Origin: an uncultured Lachnospiraceae bacterium
GTDB lineage: Bacteria > Bacillota > Clostridia > Lachnospirales > Lachnospiraceae
Reading direction: 5' to 3'
DNA length: 31,947 nucleotides
Assembly (NCBI GenBank): GCA_910584325.1
Contig: CAJTZH010000026.1
Span: forward strand, 1-31,947
Part shown: piece after piece, positions 1-8,134 of the stretch
Numbering within the stretch: the first letter of the stretch is position 1
Layout of the letters: every line of letters begins with the position of its first letter
Notes under the pieces: generated by a model
Databases searched by the model: none
Seen by the model: only the letters and a program-made list of their open reading frames with translations
Told to the model about the DNA's origin: nothing
Translations under genes and position numbers: made by a program

Positions 1-2
1 GG

Positions 3-647
3 GAAAATCAGGTTAGGGCGCTGGACGGCGTCAATCTGTCCATTGCCAGAGGTGAATTTGCGGCGGTTGTCGGAACGAGCGGAAGCGGTAAATCCACGCT
101 GCTACATATGCTCGGCGGTCTTGATATCCCGACGTCAGGGACGGTTATGATTGATGGGAAAGATATCTCGAAGCTTTCTGCCGATTCACTGACAATTTTC
201 CGCAGAAGGAAAATCGGATTTGTATTTCAGGCATTTAATCTCGTTCCGGTACTGAATGTTTATGAAAATGTGGTGTTTCCGATTGAAATGGACGGAAATA
301 AAATTGACGAGGGTTATGTAAACGAAGTTATCGGCGTGCTGGGACTGAAGGAAAAAGTGAACAATATGCCAAGCCAGCTTTCCGGCGGTCAGCAGCAGCG
401 TGTCGCCATTGCCAGGGCGTTGGCGACAAAACCGGCGATTCTGCTTGCGGATGAGCCGACGGGCAATCTTGATTCCAAGACAAGTCAGGATGTTCTGGGA
501 CTTTTGAAGATACTGGGTACAAGATTTGAGCAGACGATTGTAATGATAACCCATAATGAAGAAATTGCACAGATGGCAGGTCGTATTATCAGAATAGAGG
601 ATGGAAAAATCGTCAGGGACAGTAAGGCAGGTGAACGTCATGAATAA
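3..647 (+). CDS. ABC transporter ATP-binding protein, MacB/LolD type (5' end missing)
   Basis: This is the ATPase subunit of an ABC exporter or mechanotransmission complex that works with the FtsX-like permease encoded next. The reading frame is already open at base 3, so the true start lies upstream; an ATG at 108 falls after the Walker A motif and cannot be the start. Visible motifs in order are Walker A GTSGSGKST (bases 72-98), a Q-loop region FVFQAFNLVP, the signature LSGGQQQRVAIARAL, Walker B ILLADEPTGNLD, and an H-loop in MITHNEE. The LSGGQQQRVAIARA and DEPTGNLD forms are characteristic of the MacB/LolD/FtsE-like (3.A.1.122) group. It overlaps the permease start by 8 bases, so the two are translationally coupled. 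The substrate cannot be told from sequence; antimicrobial peptide efflux or sensing, or lipoprotein or peptide export, are the usual roles of the family. Confidence 0.95.
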   Translation, partial: ENQVRALDGVNLSIARGEFAAVVGTSGSGKSTLLHMLGGLDIPTSGTVMIDGKDISKLSADSLTIFRRRKIGFVFQAFNLVPVLNVYENVVFPIEMDGNKIDEGYVNEVIGVLGLKEKVNNMPSQLSGGQQQRVAIARALATKPAILLADEPTGNLDSKTSQDVLGLLKILGTRFEQTIVMITHNEEIAQMAGRIIRIEDGKIVRDSKAGERHE

Positions 648-3186
648 AGTGAAGAATAAAAAGGCTCTGCGACGCCTTGCGGTAAGAAAGCTCCTTGCCG
701 AAAAAAATAAGAATATGATTGCCGTTTTCGCAGTGGTGCTGACGGCTGTTTTGTTTACCGCCGTGTTTACAATCGGGAATTTTATGATACAGAGCGCGCA
801 GGAATCGACGATGAGGCAAGTGGGAGGCAGAGCGCACGCAGGCGTGAAGTACTGCCTTCCGGAAGATGTGGAAAAACTGTCCAAAGACAGAGCGGTAAAG
901 TCATGGGGAACAAGGATATTTGTCGGAGCCGCCTATAATGAGGAGCTGTTAAAGGTGCCGTCGGAAATCGGCTGCGTGGATGAAAATTACGCAAAATTTT
1001 CTTTTTGTGAGCCGACAACGGGAACGCTTCCCGTAAATTACGAAGACTGCGCAGTCAGCACGCTTGTTCTTGACGCGATGGGACTGCCCCATGAACTGGG
1101 TGTGAAGCTGCCGCTGACATTTGAAATCAACGGTGAGACAGTTACGGAGGAATTTACCGTATGCGGATTCTTTGAGGGAGATATCGTTTCGTCCGCGCAG
1201 ATGATTTTTATTTCCCGAGCGTGGTGTGACAAAAATGTGCCGGTACCGGCAAAAGCATATTATGACAACGATGCGGATAATTATAATATCTGCGGTTATA
1301 CACAGTTTGATTTCTTCTATGACAGCAGTTACGACATTGAGGGTAAGACAAGGGAACTGCTGATTCGAAACGGCTATGACCCGGATATTACGCCTTACGG
1401 GGTAAACTGGGCGTATGGCGCTTCCTCCGTTGATATGACGACCTTGTTTTTGATTGTGGGACTGCTTCTGCTGATTATTATTTCGGGATATTTGATTATT
1501 TACAATATTTTTTATATCCGCATTTCATCGGATATCCGCAGTTATGGGCTCTTAAAGACCATCGGCACAACGGGGCGACAGTTAAAGCGGATAGTGCATA
1601 TACAGGCACTTTATATTTGCGCAGTCAGTATTCCGGTGGGACTTCTTGCAGGATACCTTGCCGGTTCAAAGCTTTCTCCGGTTATTATTGATAATTTTGC
1701 CATGAAAGCGGGAACGCACATCAGCGTAAATCCGTGGATTTTTTTAGGAGCAGGCATTTTTACATTGGCTACGGTGTGGGTGAGCTGTATCAGTCCATGC
1801 AGGATGGCGGCAAGAGTATCGCCGATAGAAGCGGTACGCTATGTGGAGAGCAGCGCGATGAAAATCAAAGCGAAGACAAAGAAGAGCAGAAAGGTAACTG
1901 CGCTTTCCATGGCATGGAGAAATATCAGGCGCACGCCGAAAAAGGTACTGCTGGTTGTGATAAGCGTGTCGCTTTCTCTTATCATGCTCAATGCTGTATA
2001 CAGCGTGATTCGGGGATTTGATATGGATAAATTTGTGGAAAACAGAATTATAGGGGATTTTATCGTTAAGGACGCGACTGTGCAGAACGTCTATGCGCAT
2101 TCCCGTGACACGACGGCAGTCAACAGCGAAATCATCAAAGAGCTGGAGGATTCCGGGCTGGCATTTACGCATGAGGAGATTTTTTTCTCACAGACATGGA
2201 ATCAAATAAGCGATACGGCGTATGACCGGGCGTTGGAATTTATGAACGCAGAGGAATTTGCGTGGATTTTTTCAGACGATTTATATACAAGGGAAATACT
2301 TGAGAATGACCATGAGATAGAGTTTTACAATTACGGAATCGATGAGTGGACATTTGATAAACTGGAACCGGTAGAGGGAACGCTTGACTATGAGAAATTT
2401 ATGACCGGCGATTACTGTATTATCAGCAGATTTACGATGTCTGATAATACGTATGAATGTTATGACGTCGGGGAAAAAGTTTCGGTAACATTTCCGGACG
2501 GTACCAACAAGGAATATGAAGTGATGGCGATTGCAGACATGAAGTATGCTTTGTCGGTACAGAGTTACGGTGTGCTTGCGGTTGAAATAATTTTGCCCGA
2601 AAAGGAATATGCAGAACATTTTTGTCCGAAGGGAGCGATGATTTCTGTTTTAAATATGAAGGATTCTTCTGATATAGCGGCGATGGAGGAGTGGCTTTTG
2701 GACTACACGACGACAAAGCGGATGTATCTGGATTATACTTCCCGAAAAATGTATGAGGGAGAATTTGAACAGCTCAAACTTACGGTTGCCGTGGTTGGCG
2801 GACTGCTTAGTTTTATTCTGGCATTAATTGGCATTTTGAATTTTATCAATTCCATTGTAACCGGAATTTTAAGCAGACAGCGGGAATTTGCGATGATGGA
2901 AGCGGTCGGCATGACGGGAAAACAGTTAAAAAGCATGCTGGCGTGGGAAGGTGTTTTGTATGCGGCGTTTGCTTCGATAGTGGTTCTGACCGTCGGAATG
3001 GCGTTCTGCAATTTTATTGTGGAGGCGTTCGCGGGGCAGATGTGGTTCTTTGCGGGACATTTTGAGATACTTCCGATGGCGGTCTGTATTCCGCTTTTAG
3101 CGGCGGTTTCTTTTGAGGTTCCGGTTATCGCGTATAAGAAAATGCTAAAGGAGAGCGTTGTAGAACGGTTGAGAACACAGGAGTAA
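640..3186 (+). CDS. FtsX-like ABC transporter permease, two-module type
   Basis: A membrane permease of 848 residues that partners the upstream ATPase. I place the start at ATG 640, not the in-frame ATG at 601. ATG 640 overlaps the ATPase stop codon region and follows an AGGCAGG-like site, while 601 would add 13 residues that duplicate coding sequence of the ATPase. One TM segment lies near the N terminus, then a large extracytoplasmic domain (roughly residues 40-255). Three TM segments follow (LFLIVGLLLLIIISGYLIIY, then about 330-350, then about 365-385), then another TM (VLLVVISVSLSLIML), a second large outer domain, and three C-terminal TM segments. The two halves each carry an FtsX-like block (SYGLLKTIGTTGRQLKRI and MMEAVGMTGKQLKSML). 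This duplicated layout is common in Firmicute macrolide/peptide-type ABC permeases. The substrate is unknown. Confidence 0.92.
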   Translation: MNKVKNKKALRRLAVRKLLAEKNKNMIAVFAVVLTAVLFTAVFTIGNFMIQSAQESTMRQVGGRAHAGVKYCLPEDVEKLSKDRAVKSWGTRIFVGAAYNEELLKVPSEIGCVDENYAKFSFCEPTTGTLPVNYEDCAVSTLVLDAMGLPHELGVKLPLTFEINGETVTEEFTVCGFFEGDIVSSAQMIFISRAWCDKNVPVPAKAYYDNDADNYNICGYTQFDFFYDSSYDIEGKTRELLIRNGYDPDITPYGVNWAYGASSVDMTTLFLIVGLLLLIIISGYLIIYNIFYIRISSDIRSYGLLKTIGTTGRQLKRIVHIQALYICAVSIPVGLLAGYLAGSKLSPVIIDNFAMKAGTHISVNPWIFLGAGIFTLATVWVSCISPCRMAARVSPIEAVRYVESSAMKIKAKTKKSRKVTALSMAWRNIRRTPKKVLLVVISVSLSLIMLNAVYSVIRGFDMDKFVENRIIGDFIVKDATVQNVYAHSRDTTAVNSEIIKELEDSGLAFTHEEIFFSQTWNQISDTAYDRALEFMNAEEFAWIFSDDLYTREILENDHEIEFYNYGIDEWTFDKLEPVEGTLDYEKFMTGDYCIISRFTMSDNTYECYDVGEKVSVTFPDGTNKEYEVMAIADMKYALSVQSYGVLAVEIILPEKEYAEHFCPKGAMISVLNMKDSSDIAAMEEWLLDYTTTKRMYLDYTSRKMYEGEFEQLKLTVAVVGGLLSFILALIGILNFINSIVTGILSRQREFAMMEAVGMTGKQLKSMLAWEGVLYAAFASIVVLTVGMAFCNFIVEAFAGQMWFFAGHFEILPMAVCIPLLAAVSFEVPVIAYKKMLKESVVERLRTQE

Positions 3187-3216
3187 TAAATTAAAGATTT
3201 TTTTCGATATATATTT

Positions 3217-3245
3217 TGAAACTTTTTGTATATGATAATCGTATT
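3217..3245 (+). promoter_or_regulatory. Candidate ECF-sigma promoter ahead of the ECF sigma gene
   Basis: TGAAAC (3217-3222) and CGTATT (3240-3245) are separated by 17 bases, 32 bases upstream of the sigma-factor start codon. This matches the known sigma-W-like ECF promoter pattern (TGAAAC, 16-17 bases, CGTA). No good TTGACA/TATAAT pair is seen in the same gap. The inference is that the sigma factor activates its own transcription. Confidence 0.6.
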
Positions 3246-3276
3246 ATTATAAATGGGATGAAAAGCAGGGAAATAT

Positions 3277-3768
3277 ATGGAGAGAGAACAAAAACGGCTG
3301 GAAGAGTACTTTAAAAAGTATTGTCCGCTGGTTTTCAGGGTGGCATTCGCTGAAGTGAAATCCCATGCAGATGCGGAAGACGTATTGCAGGAGACTTTTA
3401 TTAAACTTTTGCGGTACCACCCTGTTTTTGAAAGTGAAGAACATGAAAAGGCGTGGATGATTCGTACCACAATTAATCTGGCAAAAGACCTGCTCAAAAG
3501 TAAATGGCAGCAGAGCACAGTGGGTATGCCGGAGGATTTTCATGGGGAGAAAACATATATGAAGGTGCCGTATCTGGAAGAGGACGAGACGCTGTGGCGT
3601 GTGCTTGCGCTCTCAGAGAAATACAGGCAGCCTTTGTATTTATTTTATTATGAAGATTATTCCATTAAGGAAATCGCAAGGGCGCTGGACATGCCGGAAA
3701 GCACGGTCAAAACGAATCTGCGGCGCGGCAGGGAGATTTTAAAAACGGATTTGGAAAGGTCGAGGTGA
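3277..3768 (+). CDS. RNA polymerase sigma factor, ECF (sigma-70) family
   Basis: A 163-residue ECF sigma factor that would direct RNA polymerase to a dedicated promoter class. Region 2 is at about residues 10-70, with the core-binding/melting motif DAEDVLQETFIKLLR. Region 4 is at about 108-155, with the helix-turn-helix YSIKEIARALDMPESTVKTN followed by LRRGREILK. The length is normal for the family and regions 1 and 3 are absent, as expected. The start at ATG 3277 follows a weak CAGGGA site. The gene overlaps or abuts the next gene, whose better ATG is at 3774, so the two are cotranscribed. A candidate ECF promoter sits just upstream. No anti-sigma factor (zinc-binding ZAS or single-TM protein) is encoded next to it; the two following genes are soluble and unrecognised. 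The specific ECF subgroup was not determined. Confidence 0.95.
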   Translation: MEREQKRLEEYFKKYCPLVFRVAFAEVKSHADAEDVLQETFIKLLRYHPVFESEEHEKAWMIRTTINLAKDLLKSKWQQSTVGMPEDFHGEKTYMKVPYLEEDETLWRVLALSEKYRQPLYLFYYEDYSIKEIARALDMPESTVKTNLRRGREILKTDLERSR

Positions 3769-3773
3769 AGAGT

Positions 3774-4538
3774 ATGAACATTAATAAGATTGCACAGATG
3801 GTATATCAGAAACAGGCAAAAACAGGAAAGCCGAGAGAGAACGGAACGGATTTTTCAAAGGATTTTCTTGGAAGTCTCGAAGAAAAATTGAACAACAGTG
3901 AAGCAAAGCTTGCCGGACAGAAAGGGAAAAATGAACTTACATCAAACGCGGCTTCGGAAAACGAATATCTGTACGGCATTTCTTCCCATGTCGCGATTTC
4001 GTCCGTGAGAACTGTCGTGTCAAAGGCTGTATACGAATGTGAAGTCAAAGGCATTTCTTACCGTGAAAGCGACTATGTGAAGATTTGTATCGAAAAAGGG
4101 TTTGTGTATAAGGCGCAGGTAGACAAGGAAAAAGAAACGGTATATGTGGAGCAAAAGAATGACAGCGGTTCGGTCAAGGGGTACGAGGCGGACCCGAACC
4201 AGATAGATGAGGATACAAAAGACGAACTGGAAGAATTCGCGCTGACGGCATGGAGGAAAGCGTTAGGACAATATGCGGATTATGTGCAGGACCGTATCAA
4301 GAACGGACCGGAAAAGTTTGCAATCGGCAGTACTGAGTTTTCGATAAAAGAGTGGGATAAGCTGATGGAAAAGCTCGACGAGGATATTGATGCGATTCAG
4401 AAAGAGCAGGAAGAACGGATTCAGAAAGCGTTGGAGGAGCAGTTGAAACAGAAGGCGGAAAAGACGGAAACGGATGACGATGAGAGCGGAGTATCAAAGA
4501 TTACAAAGAAAAAGAAAGATGTAAAGGAAGAGGTTTAA
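3774..4538 (+). CDS. Unrecognised soluble protein with C-terminal coiled coil, downstream of ECF sigma
   Basis: A 254-residue protein that I do not recognise with certainty. A GTG at 3765 is possible, but ATG 3774 has GAGGT at 3762-3766 with a 7-base spacer and is preferred. No signal peptide or TM segment is seen. Residues 1-65 are polar and rich in Lys, Asn and Gln. The middle (about 70-180) looks folded, including a stretch with ISYRESDYVKICIEKGFVYK. Then comes FAIGSTEFSIKEWDKLMEKL and a charged helical tail (about 185-254) rich in Glu, Gln and Lys that should form a coiled coil. It lies in an operon with the sigma factor upstream and another unknown gene 16 bases downstream. The C-terminal pattern resembles an uncharacterised Lachnospiraceae family, but I will not name it. 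It has no membrane anchor, so a classical anti-sigma role is not supported. Confidence 0.85.
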   Translation: MNINKIAQMVYQKQAKTGKPRENGTDFSKDFLGSLEEKLNNSEAKLAGQKGKNELTSNAASENEYLYGISSHVAISSVRTVVSKAVYECEVKGISYRESDYVKICIEKGFVYKAQVDKEKETVYVEQKNDSGSVKGYEADPNQIDEDTKDELEEFALTAWRKALGQYADYVQDRIKNGPEKFAIGSTEFSIKEWDKLMEKLDEDIDAIQKEQEERIQKALEEQLKQKAEKTETDDDESGVSKITKKKKDVKEEV

Positions 4539-4554
4539 TAAGGAGGAAACAGGC

Positions 4555-5499
4555 ATGAATTTAGCAAGTTTAAGAACAGAGACTTCATACAGAACAGAAA
4601 GTTATGAAGCAGTGAGCAGGAAGAACGGCATCTGGAAAAAACAGAGCGCAAATCATGTGACGAATGAAACGGTGCAGGAGGATTTAGACAAGAAGGTTGG
4701 CGAAGGGTCTGAGCGAAAGGAAAAAGCTGACAGAATTGTAAACGATAAGATGAACGGGAGAGACCCGGGAAATTGGGCGATTCTTGCGGACGATAACGGC
4801 GTCATTACATATAACGGAATCTGTTTTCTGTTTGATTCCGAGACCAATTCGCTGTCTCTTGGCGATATGTCGCAGGAAGATAATGTTCTTTCCATTCCTT
4901 TATCACGCGGGGGGACGCTAAAGGTGAACCGCAATAATATTGATGATTTGGCACAGGCAATCGGCATGTTTTCACCGGAGGATATCAACAGAATTATGCG
5001 GGCGATTTCGGAGGATGCGCACTGTCGAAGGAAGTTAAACGAGATTGAAGATGATAAAAACAGTCTGGGTGAGGAAGAAGATTCCATGAAGAACCAGGAA
5101 GAATATGTGGAACAGGGTGTAAAAAATACGCAGAATTTCTATGATTCCGATAATTATAAGCGTGTCTGGAATGAATATTTTAAGGGCGCGGATAAATCTG
5201 TTGAGAGGATGTGGAGAGAAACAATGGAAGAGACGGGAGTAGACGGGTTTGGTTATAACAGCAGAGGGATGCTCACGCATATTACGCAGTTTCAGATAGC
5301 GCAGCTTACGATGAATTACAGGGAACAGTCGGTTTTTGGAAGTACGGTAGGTTCGGCGCTGGATTTTGCGAAACGCTCGCTTGACGCGTTAAAGAATCCG
5401 CTGATGCCGCTGTCATCACGCTCATCTGAGGTACAGTCGGCAATTATGGCGGAGCAGAGATTTTATGAAAAATTTATTGAGAAGTTAAGCCTCATATAA
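4555..5499 (+). CDS. Unrecognised soluble protein, third gene of the ECF sigma operon
   Basis: A 314-residue protein of unknown function. The start ATG 4555 follows AAGGAGG at about 4540-4546 with good spacing. No signal peptide or TM helix is seen. The N-terminal ~70 residues are polar and low in complexity. A compact central segment follows (about 75-165), containing WAILADDNGVITYNGICF and then MFSPEDINRIMRAISEDA. Next is a highly charged linker with DDKNSLGEEEDSMKNQEEY, and a helical C-terminal half (about 195-314). A hydrophobic alanine-rich TM is not present, so the product is likely cytoplasmic. It sits 16 bases after the preceding unknown gene, and the pair probably belongs to the same transcription unit as the sigma factor. 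I could not assign a domain; no catalytic motif is obvious. Confidence 0.85.
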   Translation: MNLASLRTETSYRTESYEAVSRKNGIWKKQSANHVTNETVQEDLDKKVGEGSERKEKADRIVNDKMNGRDPGNWAILADDNGVITYNGICFLFDSETNSLSLGDMSQEDNVLSIPLSRGGTLKVNRNNIDDLAQAIGMFSPEDINRIMRAISEDAHCRRKLNEIEDDKNSLGEEEDSMKNQEEYVEQGVKNTQNFYDSDNYKRVWNEYFKGADKSVERMWRETMEETGVDGFGYNSRGMLTHITQFQIAQLTMNYREQSVFGSTVGSALDFAKRSLDALKNPLMPLSSRSSEVQSAIMAEQRFYEKFIEKLSLI

Positions 5500-5692
5500 G
5501 TGGAATACCTCCTGAAAATGTGGATAAATCGTTAATTTTGTATGGAAAATGTTAAAATTCCGTTAAGTTCATTGCGAAAAATCAAGTCCTATGGTATGAT
5601 TTAATAGGTAATATAAGAATTTCGGTGAATTTAATCTGACTTCTTAGTCTTAATTATTTATCCAATAATACAATCAAACAGGAGGGTAATGT
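5500..5692 (+). other. Intergenic region with citrate synthase promoter and leader
   Basis: A 193-base AT-rich gap. No convincing terminator follows the upstream operon. It contains a sigma-A-type promoter (listed separately), an untranslated leader of about 85 bases, and a strong AGGAGGG site at 5680-5686, 6 bases before the citrate synthase ATG. A short TAAGAA/TTCTTA inverted repeat lies in the leader but is too weak to call a regulatory structure. Confidence 0.6.
5572..5600 (+). promoter_or_regulatory. Sigma-A-type promoter for citrate synthase
   Basis: TTGCGA (5572-5577) is followed after 17 bases by TATGAT (5595-5600). Predicted transcription starts near 5607, leaving a leader of about 85 bases before the ATG at 5693. 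Confidence 0.55.
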
Positions 5693-7024
5693 ATGGGGTA
5701 TGAAAAAGAAATCCTAAAATATGCGGAAAAAGTGATGCCTTTGTGCGTGGACAACGATACGATTTCCGATGAATTATTTAAAGAATACGGCGTATACAGG
5801 GGACTGCGAGACCAGAACGGTAAGGGTGTGCTCACGGGACTCACGAATATTTCGAAGATTGTTTCGTTCAAAGAGCAGAACGGCGAACGGGTTCCGTGCG
5901 ACGGTGAACTTTGGTACCGCGGTTACCGCGTCGAGAGTTTAATAGAGGAATCAAGGAATTGTTTCGGATTTGAGAGAACGGCATATCTTCTGCTGTTTGG
6001 TAAGAAGCCGTCAGAGGAGGGATTATCGGAGTTTTGTAAAATCCTCGCGTCGGCAAGAACGCTTCCGACGAATTTCACAAGAGATGTAATCATGAAGGCG
6101 CCAACCAGGGATATTATGAATTCGATGACCAGAAGTATTCTGACGTTGTCTTCATATGATAAGTCGCTTAACTCGGCGGACTTAGAGAACAGTATCCGGC
6201 AGTGCATCCAGTTAATCAGTACGTTCCCGATGCTTGCCGTTTACGGATATCATGCCTATAATCATTATGAGAATGATGAGAGTATGTACATACACAGACC
6301 GAGCCGTAAGCTGTCGACAGCGGAGAATCTGTTGTCAATGCTTCGTGCCGACAAGAAGTATACGGAAATTGAGGCGAAGGTTCTGGATGTGGCGCTGATG
6401 CTCCATATGGAACACGGAGGCGGTAATAATTCCACATTTACGACCAGAGTGGTCACGTCTTCCGGTTCCGATACTTATTCGGCGATGGCGGCGGCAATGT
6501 CATCCCTGAAGGGACCAAGGCATGGCGGCGCGAACATTAAAGTAATGGAGATGATAGAGGATATTCATAAGCATGTGAAAGATACGGATGATCAGGATGA
6601 GCTTCGCGATTATCTGACAAAGATGCTTGACGGCGAGGTTTTCGATAAGAAAGGGCTTATATACGGTATGGGTCACGCCGTATACTCTCTTTCCGACCCG
6701 AGGGAACGTATTTTTAAAGGATTTGTGGAAAAGCTTGCGGAGTCGAAGGGTAAAGATAAGGATATGCGTCTTTATAACAGTATCGAGACGATTGCGCCGC
6801 AGATTATTGCGAAGAAGCGTAAAATCTTTAAGGGCGTCAGTCCGAATGTGGATTTCTACAGTGGGTTTGTGTACGAAATGCTGGGGATTCCGTCGGAGTT
6901 ATTTACGCCGTTGTTTGCCATCGCACGTATTGTAGGATGGAGCGCGCATCGTATCGAGGAGATAATCGGAATGGGTAAGATTATCCGTCCTGCATATCTG
7001 AGCGTTATGGAAGAAAAAGAATAA
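5693..7024 (+). CDS. Citrate synthase (citrate/2-methylcitrate synthase family)
   Basis: A 443-residue cytoplasmic enzyme that condenses oxaloacetate with acetyl-CoA to give citrate; a 2-methylcitrate activity cannot be excluded from sequence. The three catalytic residues of the family are visible: His about 277 in GPRHGGAN, His about 328 in GMGHAVY, and Asp about 387 in NVDFYSG. Other family landmarks are LWYRGYRVESL near the N terminus, MEHGGGNNSTFTTR before the first His, and SDPRERIFKG after the second. The start ATG 5693 has AGGAGGG 6 bases upstream. It is a single-gene unit, with its own promoter (5572-5600) and a terminator at 7040-7090. In a fermentative anaerobe it would feed glutamate synthesis through a partial TCA branch; this is inference, because no aconitase or isocitrate dehydrogenase is in the window. 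Confidence 0.96.
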   Translation: MGYEKEILKYAEKVMPLCVDNDTISDELFKEYGVYRGLRDQNGKGVLTGLTNISKIVSFKEQNGERVPCDGELWYRGYRVESLIEESRNCFGFERTAYLLLFGKKPSEEGLSEFCKILASARTLPTNFTRDVIMKAPTRDIMNSMTRSILTLSSYDKSLNSADLENSIRQCIQLISTFPMLAVYGYHAYNHYENDESMYIHRPSRKLSTAENLLSMLRADKKYTEIEAKVLDVALMLHMEHGGGNNSTFTTRVVTSSGSDTYSAMAAAMSSLKGPRHGGANIKVMEMIEDIHKHVKDTDDQDELRDYLTKMLDGEVFDKKGLIYGMGHAVYSLSDPRERIFKGFVEKLAESKGKDKDMRLYNSIETIAPQIIAKKRKIFKGVSPNVDFYSGFVYEMLGIPSELFTPLFAIARIVGWSAHRIEEIIGMGKIIRPAYLSVMEEKE

Positions 7025-7039
7025 AGGATTATCAATCAG

Positions 7040-7090
7040 ATGGATTTTGTCATCAAACTGTGTTTGCCTGACAGAGTCCATTTCTTTTTT
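7040..7090 (+). terminator. Rho-independent terminator after citrate synthase
   Basis: A 12-bp stem pairs ATGGATTTTGTC (7040-7051) with GACAGAGTCCAT (7070-7081), including two G-U pairs. An 18-base loop separates the arms and a T-rich tract (7082-7090) follows. Confidence 0.75.
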
Positions 7091-7102
7091 GCAAAAATTT
7101 AT

Positions 7103-7133
7103 TTGTTTTTTTATATTGTATTTGTAGTATAAT
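7103..7133 (+). promoter_or_regulatory. Candidate promoter for the 7150-11394 operon
   Basis: A perfect -10 TATAAT lies at 7128-7133, in a T-rich stretch with TTGTTT at 7103-7108 (19-base spacing, slightly long). It sits 16 bases before the first start codon, so the leader would be very short. Confidence 0.5.
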
Positions 7134-7149
7134 AATTTTAGGTGAGTAT

Positions 7150-8121
7150 ATGACGAAGTTTATTAATTACAGAATCATTTTAAATACTGTTAAAATTGTT
7201 CTTGCAAGCATGGCGGCAATTTGGCTGGCTGAGTTTTTACGGTTGCAGTACGCTGTTTCAGCAGGCATTATTGCGATTCTCAGTGTCCAGCCAACGAAAA
7301 AAGAGACGGTAAGAACAGCGCTTTCCAGATTTCTCGCGTTTTTGTGTGCGCTGCTGATATCGGCTGTTTCATTTGGAGTGTTTGGATTTCATGGAACCGC
7401 CTTTGCCGTCTACTTGTTGTTATTTGTTTTTATCTGTTTAACTTTTGGATGGAATAACGCGATGGCGATGGATTCCGTATTGATTTCCCATTTTCTTTCA
7501 GAGGGCAGGATGGATTTGGCGATGATAGGGAACGAGACGCTTTTGTTTCTTGTCGGGGTCGGCGCGGGCATTCTTGCGAATCTTCATCTTCATAAAGATA
7601 TGAGGCAGATGGAAGAACTTCGCGAGGCGATTGATGAACAGATTAAGAGCATTTTGTTCCGAATGTCAAAACGGATTCTGAGCGGTGAAAATTCGGATTA
7701 CGACGGCGCGTGTTTTGACGTGCTGTCGGAATATCTGGCGAAAGCCCGGTGGATGGCGGAACAAAATATTCAAAATCAGTTTTTGGGCGGGGATTTGTTT
7801 GATATGGAGTACGTCAAAATGAGACGGGAACAATATGGATGTATTTTTGAAATGTATAAGAATGTCAGAACGATTCAAACGACGCCTGCGCAGGCGCAGA
7901 TTATCTCGGCGTTTCTGAGGCAGATTTCGGAGGAATATCATAAAGAAAATACGGTGGACAGTCTGCTTGAGCAGTTTTATGAGATTGACCGGGGGATGCG
8001 GACGCAGCCTTTACCGGCAGAGCGCGGCGAGTTTGAGGACAGGGCGATGTTGTACTCGCTTCTTCGGCATCTGGAAGAATTTCTTATGATTAAAAAAGAG
8101 TTTGCGAAAAAATATCTGTGA
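7150..8121 (+). CDS. Aromatic acid exporter family-like membrane protein (DUF939/ArAE_1 type)
   Basis: A 323-residue membrane protein of the family annotated as aromatic acid exporter / FUSC-like. The N-terminal half has about five hydrophobic segments: residues about 9-30 (IILNTVKIVLASMAAIWLAE), 34-46, 62-81, 88-103 and 128-146. The motif AGIIAILSVQPTKKETVRTA in the first loop is typical. Residues about 147-323 are a polar helical domain predicted to be cytoplasmic, matching the family's C-terminal domain. The start ATG 7150 follows a weak GGTGAG site. It is the first gene of a run of four closely packed genes (gap of 13 bases to the next). Family members are called exporters by homology to the E. 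coli AaeB group; a transported substrate has not been shown for most Firmicute members, so the function is tentative. Confidence 0.85.
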   Translation: MTKFINYRIILNTVKIVLASMAAIWLAEFLRLQYAVSAGIIAILSVQPTKKETVRTALSRFLAFLCALLISAVSFGVFGFHGTAFAVYLLLFVFICLTFGWNNAMAMDSVLISHFLSEGRMDLAMIGNETLLFLVGVGAGILANLHLHKDMRQMEELREAIDEQIKSILFRMSKRILSGENSDYDGACFDVLSEYLAKARWMAEQNIQNQFLGGDLFDMEYVKMRREQYGCIFEMYKNVRTIQTTPAQAQIISAFLRQISEEYHKENTVDSLLEQFYEIDRGMRTQPLPAERGEFEDRAMLYSLLRHLEEFLMIKKEFAKKYL

Positions 8122-8134
8122 CGGAGGTTTGGAT

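Noticed and set aside
601..642. Upstream in-frame ATG for the FtsX-like permease
   Set aside because: It lies 46 bases inside the ATPase gene with no good ribosome-binding site. ATG 640 is the better start.
186..884. Minus-strand ORF of 232 codons
   Set aside because: It is antisense to the ABC ATPase and permease, whose motifs are clear, and its translation shows no domain or low-complexity-free structure. There is no ribosome-binding site or promoter for it.
8102..8134. TTG start for the epimerase-like gene
   Set aside because: It overlaps the preceding gene and lacks a ribosome-binding site. GTG 8135 has ACGGAGG 7 bases upstream and begins at the Rossmann beta strand.
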